DNA of 34,930 nucleotides from a bacterium (GCA_030429345.1 JAUIFJ010000033.1:1-34930); one strand, 5' to 3'; positions 9,504 to 18,113 are shown, numbered from the stretch's first letter. Numbers and translations are program-made. The notes: generated from the letters alone by a model not told the origin.

Positions 9504-10208
9504 TCAGCGGCTCGGCAGGAAGCCTGCCTGCAGGCGGTAGTGGCGCGCGGGGACCGTGACCGGATCGGTGTATTCGGTGTCGGTAGTGGTGTCGTAGAGG
9601 CTGTAGCCGCCCCAGGGCTGCGAGCTGACGTGGATCTCGTAGAAATCCAGCAGGGGCTGCGCCTGCCAACTCAAACGGGCGGAAGCGCTGCCGGGCAGGT
9701 ATTCGATCTGCAGCTGGTAGTCGGTGCAGGGGGCCTGGACTGCGGCGGGAACCGGCAGCGTGTCCAGCAACTGGGCATCCACGTCGTACAAGTTGTAGAG
9801 CGCCAGGTCCAGGTCGGCGATTCCGGCGTCACCAAGCATCACAGGGAGCTGGAAGAGGATTCCACTGCCGCTGACGTTGAGTCCCGGACCCAGAATGGCC
9901 GCGTTGACGAAGAGCTGGTCCCCGATGATGTCGTGCCAGAAGAAGGTCGGCCCCCCGCTTTGCAGCCAGGCGCCCTGGCTCATCTGCCCCGTCAGCAGCG
10001 TGATCTGTTCCGGGTCATAGGCGATGCGCACGTCGTAGGATTTCAGGTTCTCGCCCGTGTCCAGCAGGGCTTCCACCTGCAGCAGCACTGTCGATCCGGG
10101 GTCTTCGCACTCGGGGATCAGCAGTCTCAGGATCGATTCGGCGTGCAAGGGGAGGCTGGAGAGCAGCAGGAGTGTGGGGATCAGTAGAAAACGACGGCAT
10201 CCGGTCAT
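9504..10208 (-). CDS. small secreted cohesin-domain-like protein
   Basis: This is 234 aa. ATG 10208 is chosen because GAAGGAG lies 6 nt upstream and the N-terminus (MTGCRRFLLIPTLLLLSSLPLHA) is a signal peptide; longer upstream frames lack both. Residues about 25-165 form a cohesin-like sandwich (YDVRIAYDPEQITLLTG is a typical strand pair). About residues 170-234 resemble an FN3-like half (ARLSWQAQPLLDFYEIHV). Unlike its neighbours it has no dockerin-like or sorting segment, ending RLQAGFLPSR. It is first in the run leading to 7408 and 4172. If cohesin- and dockerin-like modules pair in this lineage, this single-cohesin protein could be a receptor for its neighbours; that is inference. Confidence 0.8.
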   Translation of the reverse strand: MTGCRRFLLIPTLLLLSSLPLHAESILRLLIPECEDPGSTVLLQVEALLDTGENLKSYDVRIAYDPEQITLLTGQMSQGAWLQSGGPTFFWHDIIGDQLFVNAAILGPGLNVSGSGILFQLPVMLGDAGIADLDLALYNLYDVDAQLLDTLPVPAAVQAPCTDYQLQIEYLPGSASARLSWQAQPLLDFYEIHVSSQPWGGYSLYDTTTDTEYTDPVTVPARHYRLQAGFLPSR

Positions 10209-10722
10209 GCGTGCTCCTTCGAGTAGATGAGGGACTTGCAACTGGGCAGAAGCGAACGCAGGCTGTGCGTGGGATCTTCGGTCAGGTTCGCTTTGTAGGC
10301 CCATCTGAGGATTTGGCGACCATACGAGTGCCTTGAGGCTCGTGGGATCTGCAAAAGGACAATTGCCTCATGAAGCAAAGCTGGTGCCAAGCTGATGTCG
10401 AAGGTGCTGAGGAAGAGTAGGCTGCCCATTTACAATGGCTTACGATCGCTTGAAGGAAAGCGTATTGCAGGCTGGCGGGAGCGGGAATGGCCGAATCCGG
10501 TCGTTTGCTATAGCGAACTATCGACTTTCCTAGTGTCGTTAGCCTATGGAATGCAAGCTGATTCAGCTTTCCGTTATCGTGCGGTACATCCTTTGTCCAC
10601 GGGGGAGGATTTTGAACAAAGTGAACACTTGCAAACTCCAAAGAATCTTCGTTCGAAATAAAATTTGTCTGTGTTCCTCCGGCCGGAATTTGCGCCCGAT
10701 GGAAGCAGTATTACCTTCGGCC
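10209..10722. promoter_or_regulatory. divergent intergenic region between two secreted-protein genes
   Basis: This 514-nt stretch separates the minus-strand run starting at 10208 from the plus-strand gene at 10723 and should hold both promoters. It is clearly less GC-rich than its flanks. An 88-codon plus-strand frame (10395-10661) and overlapping minus-strand frames exist, but none shows a ribosome site, high third-position GC or a recognisable motif, so no gene is called. No convincing -35/-10 pair could be chosen; the AT-rich patch near 10655-10670 is the likeliest place for the plus-strand promoter. Confidence 0.4.
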
Positions 10723-12045
10723 ATGCGTCTACTCCTGTGCTGTCTGTTCCTGGGTTCCCGCTTCTCGCTTCAGGCGGCGGTGCTGCATGTGCCCGCGGAG
10801 CACACGGACATTGCCCAGGCCTTCTCGGCGGCTCAGCCGGGGGACACGGTGCTGGTGGCGTCCGGACTTCACGACGCTCCTCTCGCCTGGCCTGCCTACG
10901 GCCTCTCGCTCCTTTCCGAAAGCGGTCCGGAGTCCACCGTGTTGCAGGGGAACCTGCAGGCAGGAGTGCTGCGCATCGATGCTCTGCCTTCAGGGCAGCG
11001 CGCCGTGATCCGCGGATTCACCTTCAGCGGCGGAAGAGCCGGTCTGCAGGACGGGAAAGCCGGCGGCGGCCTCTACGCGCGCTCCGCGGAACTGCATGTG
11101 ACAGAGTGCGTCTTCCAGCTCAACCAGGCCTTTCTGGGGGGCGGGGCCGCGCTGATCCACTGCGAGGGCCTGCTGCAGGACAACCTCTTCCTGGCGAACC
11201 TTGCGCACATGGGAGGAGGACTCTACCTGCGCGGCGGCGAACTGGAGCTGCGGGACAACCGCTATCGGGCCAACCAGTGCGACAGCGGCGGCTATGGAGG
11301 AGGACTGGCCCTGGAACACGCCAGCGCGAGCCTGCAGGGGGAAATCTTCCATTCGAACCTGGCCTTCCTGGGCGGAGGCGTCAGCTGCCGGGGGGAAGGT
11401 CCGGCCGGCGCAAGCAGTTTTGAGTCGCTGAGTCTTGTCTACAACCGCGCCGCGGGCGGCGGGGCGATCTACCTCTGGCAGTGCGACGCGCTGATCCGCA
11501 ATTCGATCCTGGCCTACTCGGAGCCGGCGGCGGCCCTGGAGTGCAACCGCTGCGCACCTGCCCTGCAGTGCAACACCTTTTTCGCCAACGGGGAAGACGA
11601 GACGCCCTGCGGCAGCGACCTGGGCGGCATGCTCTACGGGGATCCGCTCTTCTGTGATGCAGAGGCCGCGGACCTGCGCCTGGAAACGGGCTCTCCCTGT
11701 TGGCAGGGCGAGTGCGGCATCCAGGGAGCGCTGCAGGAGAACTGCCAGGGAACCGCTGTCCGGGAGGGCGCGGCCTTGCCGCCCTCCTTCGTTCTTCACC
11801 CTTGCCGCCCCAATCCCTTCAATCCGGCAACCCGTGTCCGTTTCGAGCTTCCCCGCCCCGCGGAGATCCGTGTAACACTGCATGACCTGCGGGGCCGGCT
11901 GCTGCGCACCCTGGCCCAGGGGCCTTTTCCCGCCGGCAGCGGCGAGCTCCTGCTGGATGGAAGCGGATTGGCCAGCGGTGTCTACGTCGTCCTCCTGCGT
12001 TCCGGGGGCGAGGGCCGTGCGGAAAAGATCCTGCTGCTTAAATAG
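10723..12045 (+). CDS. secreted parallel beta-helix protein with C-terminal sorting domain
   Basis: This is 440 aa from ATG 10723, chosen because MRLLLCCLFLGSRFSLQA is a compact signal peptide; an in-frame ATG at 10699 would add eight residues, and neither has a clear ribosome site. Residues about 22-340 are right-handed parallel beta-helix: it opens with AEHTDIAQAFSAAQPGDTVLVASG and then carries repeated GGGL/GGGA turns (GGGLYARS, GGGAALIH, GGGLYLRG, GGGLALEH, GGGVSCRG, GGGAIYLW), the pattern of polymorphic outer-membrane/right-handed beta-helix repeats. A Cys-rich patch (CNRCAPALQC) follows. The C-terminal 80 residues are a sorting module (NPFNPATRVRFELP ... ASGVYVVLLRSG ... KILLLK). It is probably surface-exposed and adhesive or polysaccharide-binding; no lyase residues were identified. 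Confidence 0.85.
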   Translation: MRLLLCCLFLGSRFSLQAAVLHVPAEHTDIAQAFSAAQPGDTVLVASGLHDAPLAWPAYGLSLLSESGPESTVLQGNLQAGVLRIDALPSGQRAVIRGFTFSGGRAGLQDGKAGGGLYARSAELHVTECVFQLNQAFLGGGAALIHCEGLLQDNLFLANLAHMGGGLYLRGGELELRDNRYRANQCDSGGYGGGLALEHASASLQGEIFHSNLAFLGGGVSCRGEGPAGASSFESLSLVYNRAAGGGAIYLWQCDALIRNSILAYSEPAAALECNRCAPALQCNTFFANGEDETPCGSDLGGMLYGDPLFCDAEAADLRLETGSPCWQGECGIQGALQENCQGTAVREGAALPPSFVLHPCRPNPFNPATRVRFELPRPAEIRVTLHDLRGRLLRTLAQGPFPAGSGELLLDGSGLASGVYVVLLRSGGEGRAEKILLLK

Positions 12046-12116
12046 GGTCAGGACAAGGCGCGGGGAATGGCCGGTCGACCGCCGGCATACAAGAATTCGA
12101 ACAGGCTGGAGTAGAA

Positions 12117-12142
12117 CAGCCCCGACCCGAAGGCCGGGGCTG
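12117..12142. terminator. hairpin between convergent genes
   Basis: CAGCCCCG (12117-12124) and CGGGGCTG (12135-12142) form a perfect 8-bp stem with a short loop that can pair further. It lies between the convergent stops at 12045 and 12264. Neither side has a long T-run, so it may act as a bidirectional stop or RNA-end stabiliser. The rest of 12046-12263 holds no gene. Confidence 0.55.
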
Positions 12143-12263
12143 TCGCCCAAATGCCAGTGAAGGCATCGGTGCTCTCTTCACACAGCGGACGCGAAGAGGC
12201 ACGAACCCAGTATACATAGTCCCATGCGGCTCCGCGAAGGAAAAATGCCGCTCGTGGCAACGC

Positions 12264-13547
12264 TCAGCCTTTGGGGATGCTGGGCCACTGGTGAAAGAGG
12301 GTCGGATCCTGGAAGGCGGCCTGGAGGATCAGGGTGGCGGCGCCGACGGCCACGGCCCGCTCTCCCAGAGCGCCCAGGCGGATCTCGACCGGCTGCACAG
12401 TTTCGACCAGCGTGCGACGCCGCACCGTTTCCTGCAGAGGTTTCAGCAGGAGATCGCCGACCCGGCTCAGTCCGCCTCCCAGCACCACCAGACGCGGATT
12501 GTTGAGACTGACCAGGCCCGCCACCATCACGCCCAGGTATTCGGCGGCATCCTCGACGACGCGCAAGGCCAGCGGATCGCCGGCCAGCGCGGCGCGCTCG
12601 ATGGCCTGCATGTCCAGGGCGCCGTCGGCCAGGACACTGTCCGGCTGCTCCGATAATCCTTCACGGGCCTTCTGCTCCAGCGCCGAGCTGCCCACGTAGG
12701 TGGCCAGGCAGCCACGCAGGCCGCAGATGCAGGGACGGCCCCGGGGATCCACGGTCAGGTGCCCGATTTCACCGGCAACGCCGTTTGCGCCGCGGTAGAT
12801 CTGTCCACCCAGTACCTGTCCAAGGCCGATGCCCTTCGAGAGCTTGATGTAGGCGAAATCCGCCACGCCCTGGCCGCAACCCCACCACTGTTCGGCGAGC
12901 GCGCCCAGGTTGGCGTCGTTGTCCACCAGCAAAGGCAAGTGCAGGAAATCCCGCAATTCGTCCAGATGATTGCGGCCTTCCCAGGCGGGAAGAACGACGG
13001 GAGAGACCTTGAAGGGGTGAACCGGGTCGACGGGAGCGGGCAGGCTGACGCCCAGACCGATCACGGAGCGGCCCGCGCTTCGACCTTGCGTCAGGTGCTC
13101 CAGGCACAGGGTTCTCGCCAGCTCGAGCGCGCCCTGCGGATCCTCGAGGGAGGGGAAGCTGCGGCTTTCCCAGGTCTGGATCCGGCCCCGCAGGTCACAG
13201 AGCACCGTTCCCACATGGGAAGCGCCGATGTCCAGGCCGAGGAGCAGGCAGGCCTTGTCCTCGAAGCTGAGTACGATCGGCCTGCGGCCGCCGCTGGTTT
13301 CCCCGGTGCCCGTTTCCCTTACCAGGCCCGTCGTCAACAGATCGTTGACGGCTTCGGAAACGGTCGAGCGGGAAAGACCGGTGCGCCGGGCGATCTCGGC
13401 GCGCGAAATGTGCCGCTCTTCCCAGATCAATCTCAGGATGGCGGGAGCCAGAGGGCGTGCTTCCGACCGCCTGCCCTTGGAGGAGGCCTGGTCCCCGGTA
13501 GGAAAACTGGGTGCCAGGGTCTGCTGTCCGGCTTCTGCGAAGGCCAT
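12264..13547 (-). CDS. ROK-family transcriptional regulator (NagC/XylR type)
   Basis: This is 427 aa. ATG 13547 is chosen for the strong GGGAGGAG ribosome site 2 nt upstream (GTC spacing); the frame is open further upstream but without such a site. Residues about 34-95 are a winged helix-turn-helix (ISRAEIARRTGLSRSTVSEAVNDL is the recognition region). From about residue 105 there is a ROK sugar-kinase-like domain, with the DIGAS phosphate-loop-like motif and the family zinc site GH...CICGLRGCLATY. ROK repressors bind operator DNA and release it on binding a sugar or sugar phosphate. The effector cannot be read here because no sugar operon is adjacent. The retained DIGAS motif leaves open residual kinase activity. 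A promoter and inverted repeat upstream suggest autoregulation. Confidence 0.93.
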   Translation of the reverse strand: MAFAEAGQQTLAPSFPTGDQASSKGRRSEARPLAPAILRLIWEERHISRAEIARRTGLSRSTVSEAVNDLLTTGLVRETGTGETSGGRRPIVLSFEDKACLLLGLDIGASHVGTVLCDLRGRIQTWESRSFPSLEDPQGALELARTLCLEHLTQGRSAGRSVIGLGVSLPAPVDPVHPFKVSPVVLPAWEGRNHLDELRDFLHLPLLVDNDANLGALAEQWWGCGQGVADFAYIKLSKGIGLGQVLGGQIYRGANGVAGEIGHLTVDPRGRPCICGLRGCLATYVGSSALEQKAREGLSEQPDSVLADGALDMQAIERAALAGDPLALRVVEDAAEYLGVMVAGLVSLNNPRLVVLGGGLSRVGDLLLKPLQETVRRRTLVETVQPVEIRLGALGERAVAVGAATLILQAAFQDPTLFHQWPSIPKG

Positions 13548-13613
13548 GACTCCTCCCGGAGTGGGGAACGTGGGGCGCCCCGCTTGCGGGAGCGGCATGC
13601 GTGCGACTTGGCG

Positions 13614-13636
13614 CTTTGTGCTACAACCGGACAAAG
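13614..13636. promoter_or_regulatory. inverted-repeat operator upstream of the ROK regulator
   Basis: CTTTGT (13614-13619) and ACAAAG (13631-13636) are a perfect 6-bp inverted repeat with an 11-nt spacer; allowing one mismatch the arms extend to 8 bp. The repeat overlaps the candidate -10 box of the promoter reading toward the ROK gene, the expected position for repression. It is likely an autoregulatory site, not proven. Confidence 0.45.
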
Positions 13637-13661
13637 TATGGGACTGCCTGCGACAGATCAA
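13633..13661 (-). promoter_or_regulatory. candidate promoter of the ROK regulator gene
   Basis: On the minus strand TTGATC (complement of 13656-13661), a 17-nt spacer and TACTTT (complement of 13633-13638) resemble a sigma-70-type promoter (4/6 and 3/6 matches). The start codon is about 85 nt downstream. Confidence 0.4.
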
Positions 13662-13680
13662 GTTCTCCGGGCACGACTCT

Positions 13681-14106
13681 TCAGCCTCCAGGTGCAAAGG
13701 CATGCGGCAGCGAGGCGGTGACCAGTTCATGGAGCGGCAGCCGGCACAACTCATCGCGCGGGACCCAGCGGCAGGCGTCCGTGCTGCCGTCGACCTCCGG
13801 ACGCAGCACCCCGCCTGTCACACGGGCCCGGAAGAGGATGCGCAGTCGATGCATCACGCCTTCCTCGACCGGACCCACGAAGGAGCTCACCGCGACCAGC
13901 CCCGCTGGCTCGACCCGGAGCCCGGTCTCTTCGTCCACTTCGCGGATCATCGCCTCTTCCGGGCTCTCGCCGAAGTCGATGCCGCCGCCGGGCAGGGTCC
14001 AGCAGCCGGCCAGCCTTGGCACGCGCGCGCTGACGCGGCAGAGCAGCAGGGCGTCCTCTCGTGTGACGAGGGCATAGGCGGCCACGCGGGTCAGTCGTTC
14101 GGTCAT
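13681..14106 (-). CDS. NUDIX hydrolase
   Basis: This is 141 aa, cytoplasmic. The full NUDIX box is present at about residues 45-68: GGIDFGESPEEAMIREVDEE followed by TGL, which fits G-x5-E-x7-R-E-U-x-E-E-x-G-U, so the metal-binding glutamates are intact. The family hydrolyses nucleoside diphosphates linked to another moiety; the substrate cannot be told from sequence. ATG 14106 overlaps the stop of the upstream gene as ATGA, so the two are translationally coupled. The length is usual for a MutT/ADP-ribose-pyrophosphatase-type single-domain enzyme. Confidence 0.93.
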   Translation of the reverse strand: MTERLTRVAAYALVTREDALLLCRVSARVPRLAGCWTLPGGGIDFGESPEEAMIREVDEETGLRVEPAGLVAVSSFVGPVEEGVMHRLRILFRARVTGGVLRPEVDGSTDACRWVPRDELCRLPLHELVTASLPHAFAPGG

Positions 14107-15218
14107 CGGTTCTTTTGTGCCGGCTGCAAGGATGCGCGCATGCCGGCAATGCGTTGTCCGATTTCCGGGTCGACCAGGTGCGTGCCGCTGAAGTCCTTCA
14201 GTCCATGGGGTCCCAGGTGAAAATCGTACTCGCGGTGCTGGTCGAGCACGAAACCCTCTTCGCCCAGGTAGTGGATCACGGCCGTGAGGTCGTGCCCGTT
14301 TCCTCCCCGGTTCTTGACTCTCACGAGCCAGGCGACCTTCCACCACCTGTTGGTTCGTGTGACAATCGTGAAATCCATGTCGAGGATGTCCACGAGCGGC
14401 TGGATCGGCGGCACCTCGCTGCTGAGCGCCTCGCGCCGCACGAAGCCGGCGGTCTGTTCCAGCGGGGAAAGGCGCACCGGGACCCAGTCCGCCTCGCTGT
14501 CGCTGGTCCAGACGGGCTCGCCGCGATCCAGCCGGGCGGCCTGCGGCGTGTCGCCACCCGGCCCTTCACGCAGGGATGCGTACTCCTGGCGGACATAGAG
14601 CGACTGCAGGTCGACCAGGGAGTGCCCTTCGCTGGCCACTCCTTCGTTCACCTGGTCCCATTCGCGGGCCATGGCGGGTGTCTCGCGTGCGAAGAGCGGC
14701 AGATCGTGCCGCAGGGCGAGCTCGCGCAGGCGCAGGACTTCCAGGCGCGTACGGGCCAGTGCTTTGCCCAGATCCAGCAGACGGTCCACTCGCGTTCCCG
14801 AAGCGGAGTCCTGCTGCATGTTCTCCAGTTCGCTTTCCAGCCGGCGCTGTTCCTCGGCCAGGTTCTGCAGCTCGGCCAGCTTCCTTTGTGGGTCGCTCCT
14901 CCTCACCCAGCCTTCCGGGTAGGGAATGGCGTCCCCGTAGCGGCGTCCCAGCTGCTGCTGCTCGAGCAGGGCCAGGCTCTGTTGCAGGATCGTCCGCCGT
15001 GTGCTCACAAGCGGCGGATTCCCTTCCTGGGCAAGGGCCTGCAATCTGCCGCGCACCTGCTCGATGTCCTGCTGCAGGCGCAGGTCTTTCTGCTCGCGGG
15101 CCATGATGAGTGAGGACTCGGCTTCCCGCAGGGCGCCCATCCTGTTGCTGGAATAGAGCAGACTGCCGGCAAAGAGCAAGAGGCTCAGGGCCAGGAGGCC
15201 AACAGCGGATCGTCGCAT
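14103..15218 (-). CDS. membrane-anchored coiled-coil protein with SH3-like and FxLYD-like regions
   Basis: This is 371 aa from ATG 15218. Residues 1-23 (MRRSAVGLLALSLLLFAGSL) are a signal anchor or signal peptide. Residues about 27-190 are Glu/Gln/Arg/Leu-rich coiled coil. Residues about 230-265 (ARLDRGEPVWTSDSEADWVPV) resemble a bacterial SH3 domain. The C-terminal 100 residues have alternating strands (FTIVTRTNRWWKVAWLVRVKN) like FxLYD/DUF3426-type domains. No enzyme motif is visible; it is likely an envelope structural or sensing protein. Its stop overlaps the NUDIX start by 4 nt (ATGA). The function of the pair is unknown. Confidence 0.8.
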   Translation of the reverse strand: MRRSAVGLLALSLLLFAGSLLYSSNRMGALREAESSLIMAREQKDLRLQQDIEQVRGRLQALAQEGNPPLVSTRRTILQQSLALLEQQQLGRRYGDAIPYPEGWVRRSDPQRKLAELQNLAEEQRRLESELENMQQDSASGTRVDRLLDLGKALARTRLEVLRLRELALRHDLPLFARETPAMAREWDQVNEGVASEGHSLVDLQSLYVRQEYASLREGPGGDTPQAARLDRGEPVWTSDSEADWVPVRLSPLEQTAGFVRREALSSEVPPIQPLVDILDMDFTIVTRTNRWWKVAWLVRVKNRGGNGHDLTAVIHYLGEEGFVLDQHREYDFHLGPHGLKDFSGTHLVDPEIGQRIAGMRASLQPAQKNR

Positions 15219-15302
15219 GACAGGGCCTTTCGGTTTTCCGTATCGGATGCGCCGAGTATAAGGAACCGGGTGCAGGGCGAAGGACGCGTCTCTTCCTCCC
15301 CC

Positions 15303-15983
15303 TCAAGGCGAGGGATCCGCCTTCCGAAGAAGCAGCGCGAAGGCCAACAGGATTTCCGAGATCCCCGCCAGCGCCACTCCGGGCGCGCTGAAGCTCTCGA
15401 AGCCGGGCAGCAGGAGTCGCTGCGCGCTTTCCAGCAGGTAGCCCGCGCCGCCGGCCAGCAGCAGCCATCCGAAGAGCGGCCGGACAAGCGTGCCGTGAGA
15501 CAGAAGACGGCCAAGAAGCAGGCAATGCACGCCGAAGAAGACCTGGGCCAGCAGGTAGCCCGTGGCGTGTTCGCTGAGGCGCAGGTAGGCCAGGGTCTCC
15601 AGGGAATTCCCGAGGGCCGCCCCTTCCAGGAGGATCTGCAGGGGCGCGGCGTGATGCATGAGGTTGGCGGCAAGGACCGCCGCGTGCACCAGGCGGAAGG
15701 CGGCGGCCAACAGGGCGAGGCCCGAATGGACCGGACGCAGGAGCTGGTAGAAGGCGATGGCGAGAGCGGTGTCACACAGGAGCATCACCAGGTCCGCGCC
15801 CAGGCCCAGGCGGAAGAGGCCCGGTGCGGCCAGCAGCGCCTCGGCGGTGGCGGAGGGGTCTCCGGGAACCAGCAGGCTCTGGCGCACGAAGAACTCCGCC
15901 GTCAGGCCGCCGGCAATCAGCAACAGGTAGAGCAGGCCCGTGTGACGGGACGTGAAGAGCGGTGGCTGCGCTCGCTCAGGCAT
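15303..15983 (-). CDS. DUF4386 family integral membrane protein
   Basis: This is 226 aa from ATG 15983 with GGAG 7 nt upstream. About six hydrophobic segments are visible, including TGLLYLLLIAGGLTAEFFVR at the N-terminus, a central LGLGADLVMLLCDTALAIAFY, and LLEGAALGNSLETLAYLRL. The conserved AEFFVR near residue 30 and the overall spacing match DUF4386. The family has no established function. It overlaps the end of the upstream oxidoreductase gene by 8 nt, so the two are co-transcribed and probably coupled. DUF4386 genes next to MDR oxidoreductases are a recurrent arrangement, as I recall from other genomes. Confidence 0.85.
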   Translation of the reverse strand: MPERAQPPLFTSRHTGLLYLLLIAGGLTAEFFVRQSLLVPGDPSATAEALLAAPGLFRLGLGADLVMLLCDTALAIAFYQLLRPVHSGLALLAAAFRLVHAAVLAANLMHHAAPLQILLEGAALGNSLETLAYLRLSEHATGYLLAQVFFGVHCLLLGRLLSHGTLVRPLFGWLLLAGGAGYLLESAQRLLLPGFESFSAPGVALAGISEILLAFALLLRKADPSP

Positions 15984-16989
15984 GGGAAGGCTCCTCCCGC
16001 ACCTGGAGCACGATGGGGCCGCGGTTGCCGGCGGCTTCCGCCTCGCGGTGGGCGGCCGCGGCCTCCTCCAGCGGAAAGACCGCGTGGGGCCGCGAGCGGA
16101 ACGCGCCTTCGCGGATCGGAACGCTGACCGCCTCCAGGTCCTGCCGGGATCCGGGGGCGAGAATGCAGTCCAGTTTCGGCCCGCTGCCCAGGCGGGTGGC
16201 CAGCATGCGCAGCAGCTTGCCGGACTTGAAGCTCGCGCTCAGCGCGCGCCCGTCGGCGGGCAGCACCCGGCGGCAGGCTTCCCAGGGCGTGCGCCCAAGG
16301 ATGTCGAAAACCCGGTCCCAGGCCGCGTCGCCGCGGCTGAAATCCTCCTCGCGGTAATTGTATACGCGTTGCGCGCCCAGCGAGCGCACATAGTCGATGC
16401 CGTCGGGGCCGCAAACACCGTCGACCTCCGCGCCAAGGTATTGGCCGATCTGGACCGCAGCGGCACCCATGCTCCCGCTGGCGCCGATCACCAGCAGGCG
16501 CTGTCCCGCGCGCAGGCCTCCCTTGTGCAGGATGTGCCAGGCGATCACGGCGCCGTAGGGCAGGGAAGCGGCCTGCACGTGGGTCAGCCCTTCCGGTTTC
16601 GCGGTCAGGCAGCCGGTTTCCTTGATGCAGAGCAGTTCGGCGTAGGCGCCCATGTCCATGCCCTTGTAACCGAAGACGGCGTCGCCCGGCCGGAAACGTG
16701 TCACGGCGGAGCCGACCTGGTCGACGATGCCCGAGAATTCGCTGCCCAGCACCCGGACTTTCGGCTTCCGCGCGCCGAAGAGGAGTTTCGACACCAGGAA
16801 CAGGGGCCAGGGCATGTTGAATTCCGAGGCCTTGAGGGCGGAGAAATTGCGCGCCAGGCGATCACCGTAATTGACGGTGGTCGCGTGGACCTGGACGCGG
16901 ACCTCCTGCGGTCCGGGAAGGGGGTCCGGCAGGTCGGCGGCATGGAGGACCTCCGGCGGCCCGTACTGCTCACACAGGATTGCTCGCAT
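15976..16989 (-). CDS. NAD(P)-dependent MDR-family alcohol dehydrogenase / quinone oxidoreductase-like protein
   Basis: This is 337 aa, starting at ATG 16989 with GGAG 8 nt upstream. The N-terminal GroES-like half is typical (EVRVQVHATTVNYGDRLARN; VLGSEFSGIVDQVGSAVTRF; RPGDAVFGY). The Rossmann half carries LLVIGASGSMGAAAVQIGQY for NAD(P)H. The structural-zinc cysteines of true alcohol dehydrogenases are missing, so a zinc-free quinone-oxidoreductase or enoyl-reductase-like activity is more likely. Substrate is unknown. It is followed, with an 8-nt overlap, by the DUF4386 membrane protein. Confidence 0.9.
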   Translation of the reverse strand: MRAILCEQYGPPEVLHAADLPDPLPGPQEVRVQVHATTVNYGDRLARNFSALKASEFNMPWPLFLVSKLLFGARKPKVRVLGSEFSGIVDQVGSAVTRFRPGDAVFGYKGMDMGAYAELLCIKETGCLTAKPEGLTHVQAASLPYGAVIAWHILHKGGLRAGQRLLVIGASGSMGAAAVQIGQYLGAEVDGVCGPDGIDYVRSLGAQRVYNYREEDFSRGDAAWDRVFDILGRTPWEACRRVLPADGRALSASFKSGKLLRMLATRLGSGPKLDCILAPGSRQDLEAVSVPIREGAFRSRPHAVFPLEEAAAAHREAEAAGNRGPIVLQVREEPSHA

Positions 16990-17079
16990 GGGTCAAAGCT
17001 CCGGCTGGCTGTGCTTGGTTTCGTGTGCGCAATCAAATAGGGAAAGATTCCCCACTCCTGCCAGCCGTATTGTCGAATC

Positions 17080-18090
17080 TCATGGAAGCCGGAGCACATC
17101 CGCAATGGCCCGCAGATCGAAGGCGCTCACGTTCCCGTCGTCGTGCACGGCGAAGAAGGCGCCCTGCGGAAAGGGGCCGTAGGCCTTTGTCGTGAGCCAG
17201 ACGCCGTCCGTGTTCTGTGTCGCCGGCCCGCGGAAGGCGCCGCGGTAGGACAGGCTGCGCCGGTCGAAGGCGCGGAAGACATTGCGGCCCCGGTGCTGGT
17301 CGGAGACGAGCCACAGCCCTTCCCCTTCCCCCTGGTCCCAGAGGGCGATGCCCTCCACCTGGTTGCGGAAGATGCCCAGGCCGATCACCTCTCCGCTGAA
17401 GCGGCCCTGAAGGTCGAATACCTTCAGCGAACTCTGCTGCGTGTCCTCTTCGGAGAGCAGCAGCCGGTCGTATACGGGGTCGCCGAAGACGGACTCGGCC
17501 ACCTGCAGGGCGCCGGGGCCTTCGCTTTCGCCGATCGCCCGGAGATGCTTCCCGCGGAAGGCCCGGTCCTCGATCCGCCAGCCGTATACCTGGATGCGCT
17601 GGTCGAGGCCGTGATCCGGCGCGGGATCATGGTTGTCGCTCACGTAGACCTGGCCCTCGTGCGCATCGCCGGTGACCCAGAGGCCGTAGGGCTTGCGCAG
17701 CCGCTCCTCGCCCAGGCTGCCCAGAGGCTCGAAGCCGGGCAGGCCCAGCACCTGCACCCGCCGGTTGTCGCGCTCGACGACGAAGACGAGGTTGCGATGC
17801 ACGCTGATCCCGTTGGGGCGGTTGAACTGTCCCGGTGCGGCGCCTTCGCTGCCGACGCGACGCAGGAAACGGCCATCGGCGGCGTCGCAGACCACCAGCT
17901 GGTGCGTGCCCTTGGCCGTCGCGATCAGCCAGTGCTCGCCCTGCGGCCCGTGCCACACGGCCGGGGAATCAATGTTGTCGGCCTCGATGCGCCCGGTCTG
18001 GAAGGCCTCGGGGACCGCGGGCACCTCTTCGCCGGAAGGCAGGCAGCCTTGCAGGAGAAAGAGGATCGGCAGAAGGCAGAGGAGTTTCAT
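17080..18090 (-). CDS. phytase-like beta-propeller lipoprotein
   Basis: This is 336 aa. ATG 18090 is chosen because it gives a lipoprotein signal, MKLLCLLPILFLLQGC, with AGGA just upstream. The mature part reads as a beta-propeller of the 3-phytase family: NIDSPAVWHGPQGEHWLIAT, PNGISVHRNLVFVVERDNRR, QVEGIALWDQGEGEGLWLV, QNTDGVWLT and GAFFAVHDDGNVSAFD are typical blade motifs. These enzymes release phosphate from phytate using calcium. The Cys of LLQGC should be lipidated, placing it at the outer membrane or in the periplasm. It lies 70 nt after a large TonB-dependent receptor, which suits a substrate-import and hydrolysis pair. An inactive NHL-type propeller is a possible alternative. Confidence 0.82.
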   Translation of the reverse strand: MKLLCLLPILFLLQGCLPSGEEVPAVPEAFQTGRIEADNIDSPAVWHGPQGEHWLIATAKGTHQLVVCDAADGRFLRRVGSEGAAPGQFNRPNGISVHRNLVFVVERDNRRVQVLGLPGFEPLGSLGEERLRKPYGLWVTGDAHEGQVYVSDNHDPAPDHGLDQRIQVYGWRIEDRAFRGKHLRAIGESEGPGALQVAESVFGDPVYDRLLLSEEDTQQSSLKVFDLQGRFSGEVIGLGIFRNQVEGIALWDQGEGEGLWLVSDQHRGRNVFRAFDRRSLSYRGAFRGPATQNTDGVWLTTKAYGPFPQGAFFAVHDDGNVSAFDLRAIADVLRLP

Positions 18091-18113
18091 ACAGGATTCC
18101 TGGATTGGCAAAT

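Noticed and set aside
3956-9540. Long plus-strand frames (3956-5785, 5942-7075, 7432-9540)
   Set aside because: Antisense to secreted proteins with signal peptides and sorting modules; no ribosome sites or motifs.
10395-10661. An 88-codon plus-strand frame in the divergent intergenic region
   Set aside because: No ribosome site, third positions not GC-rich, no family resemblance; more likely promoter DNA.
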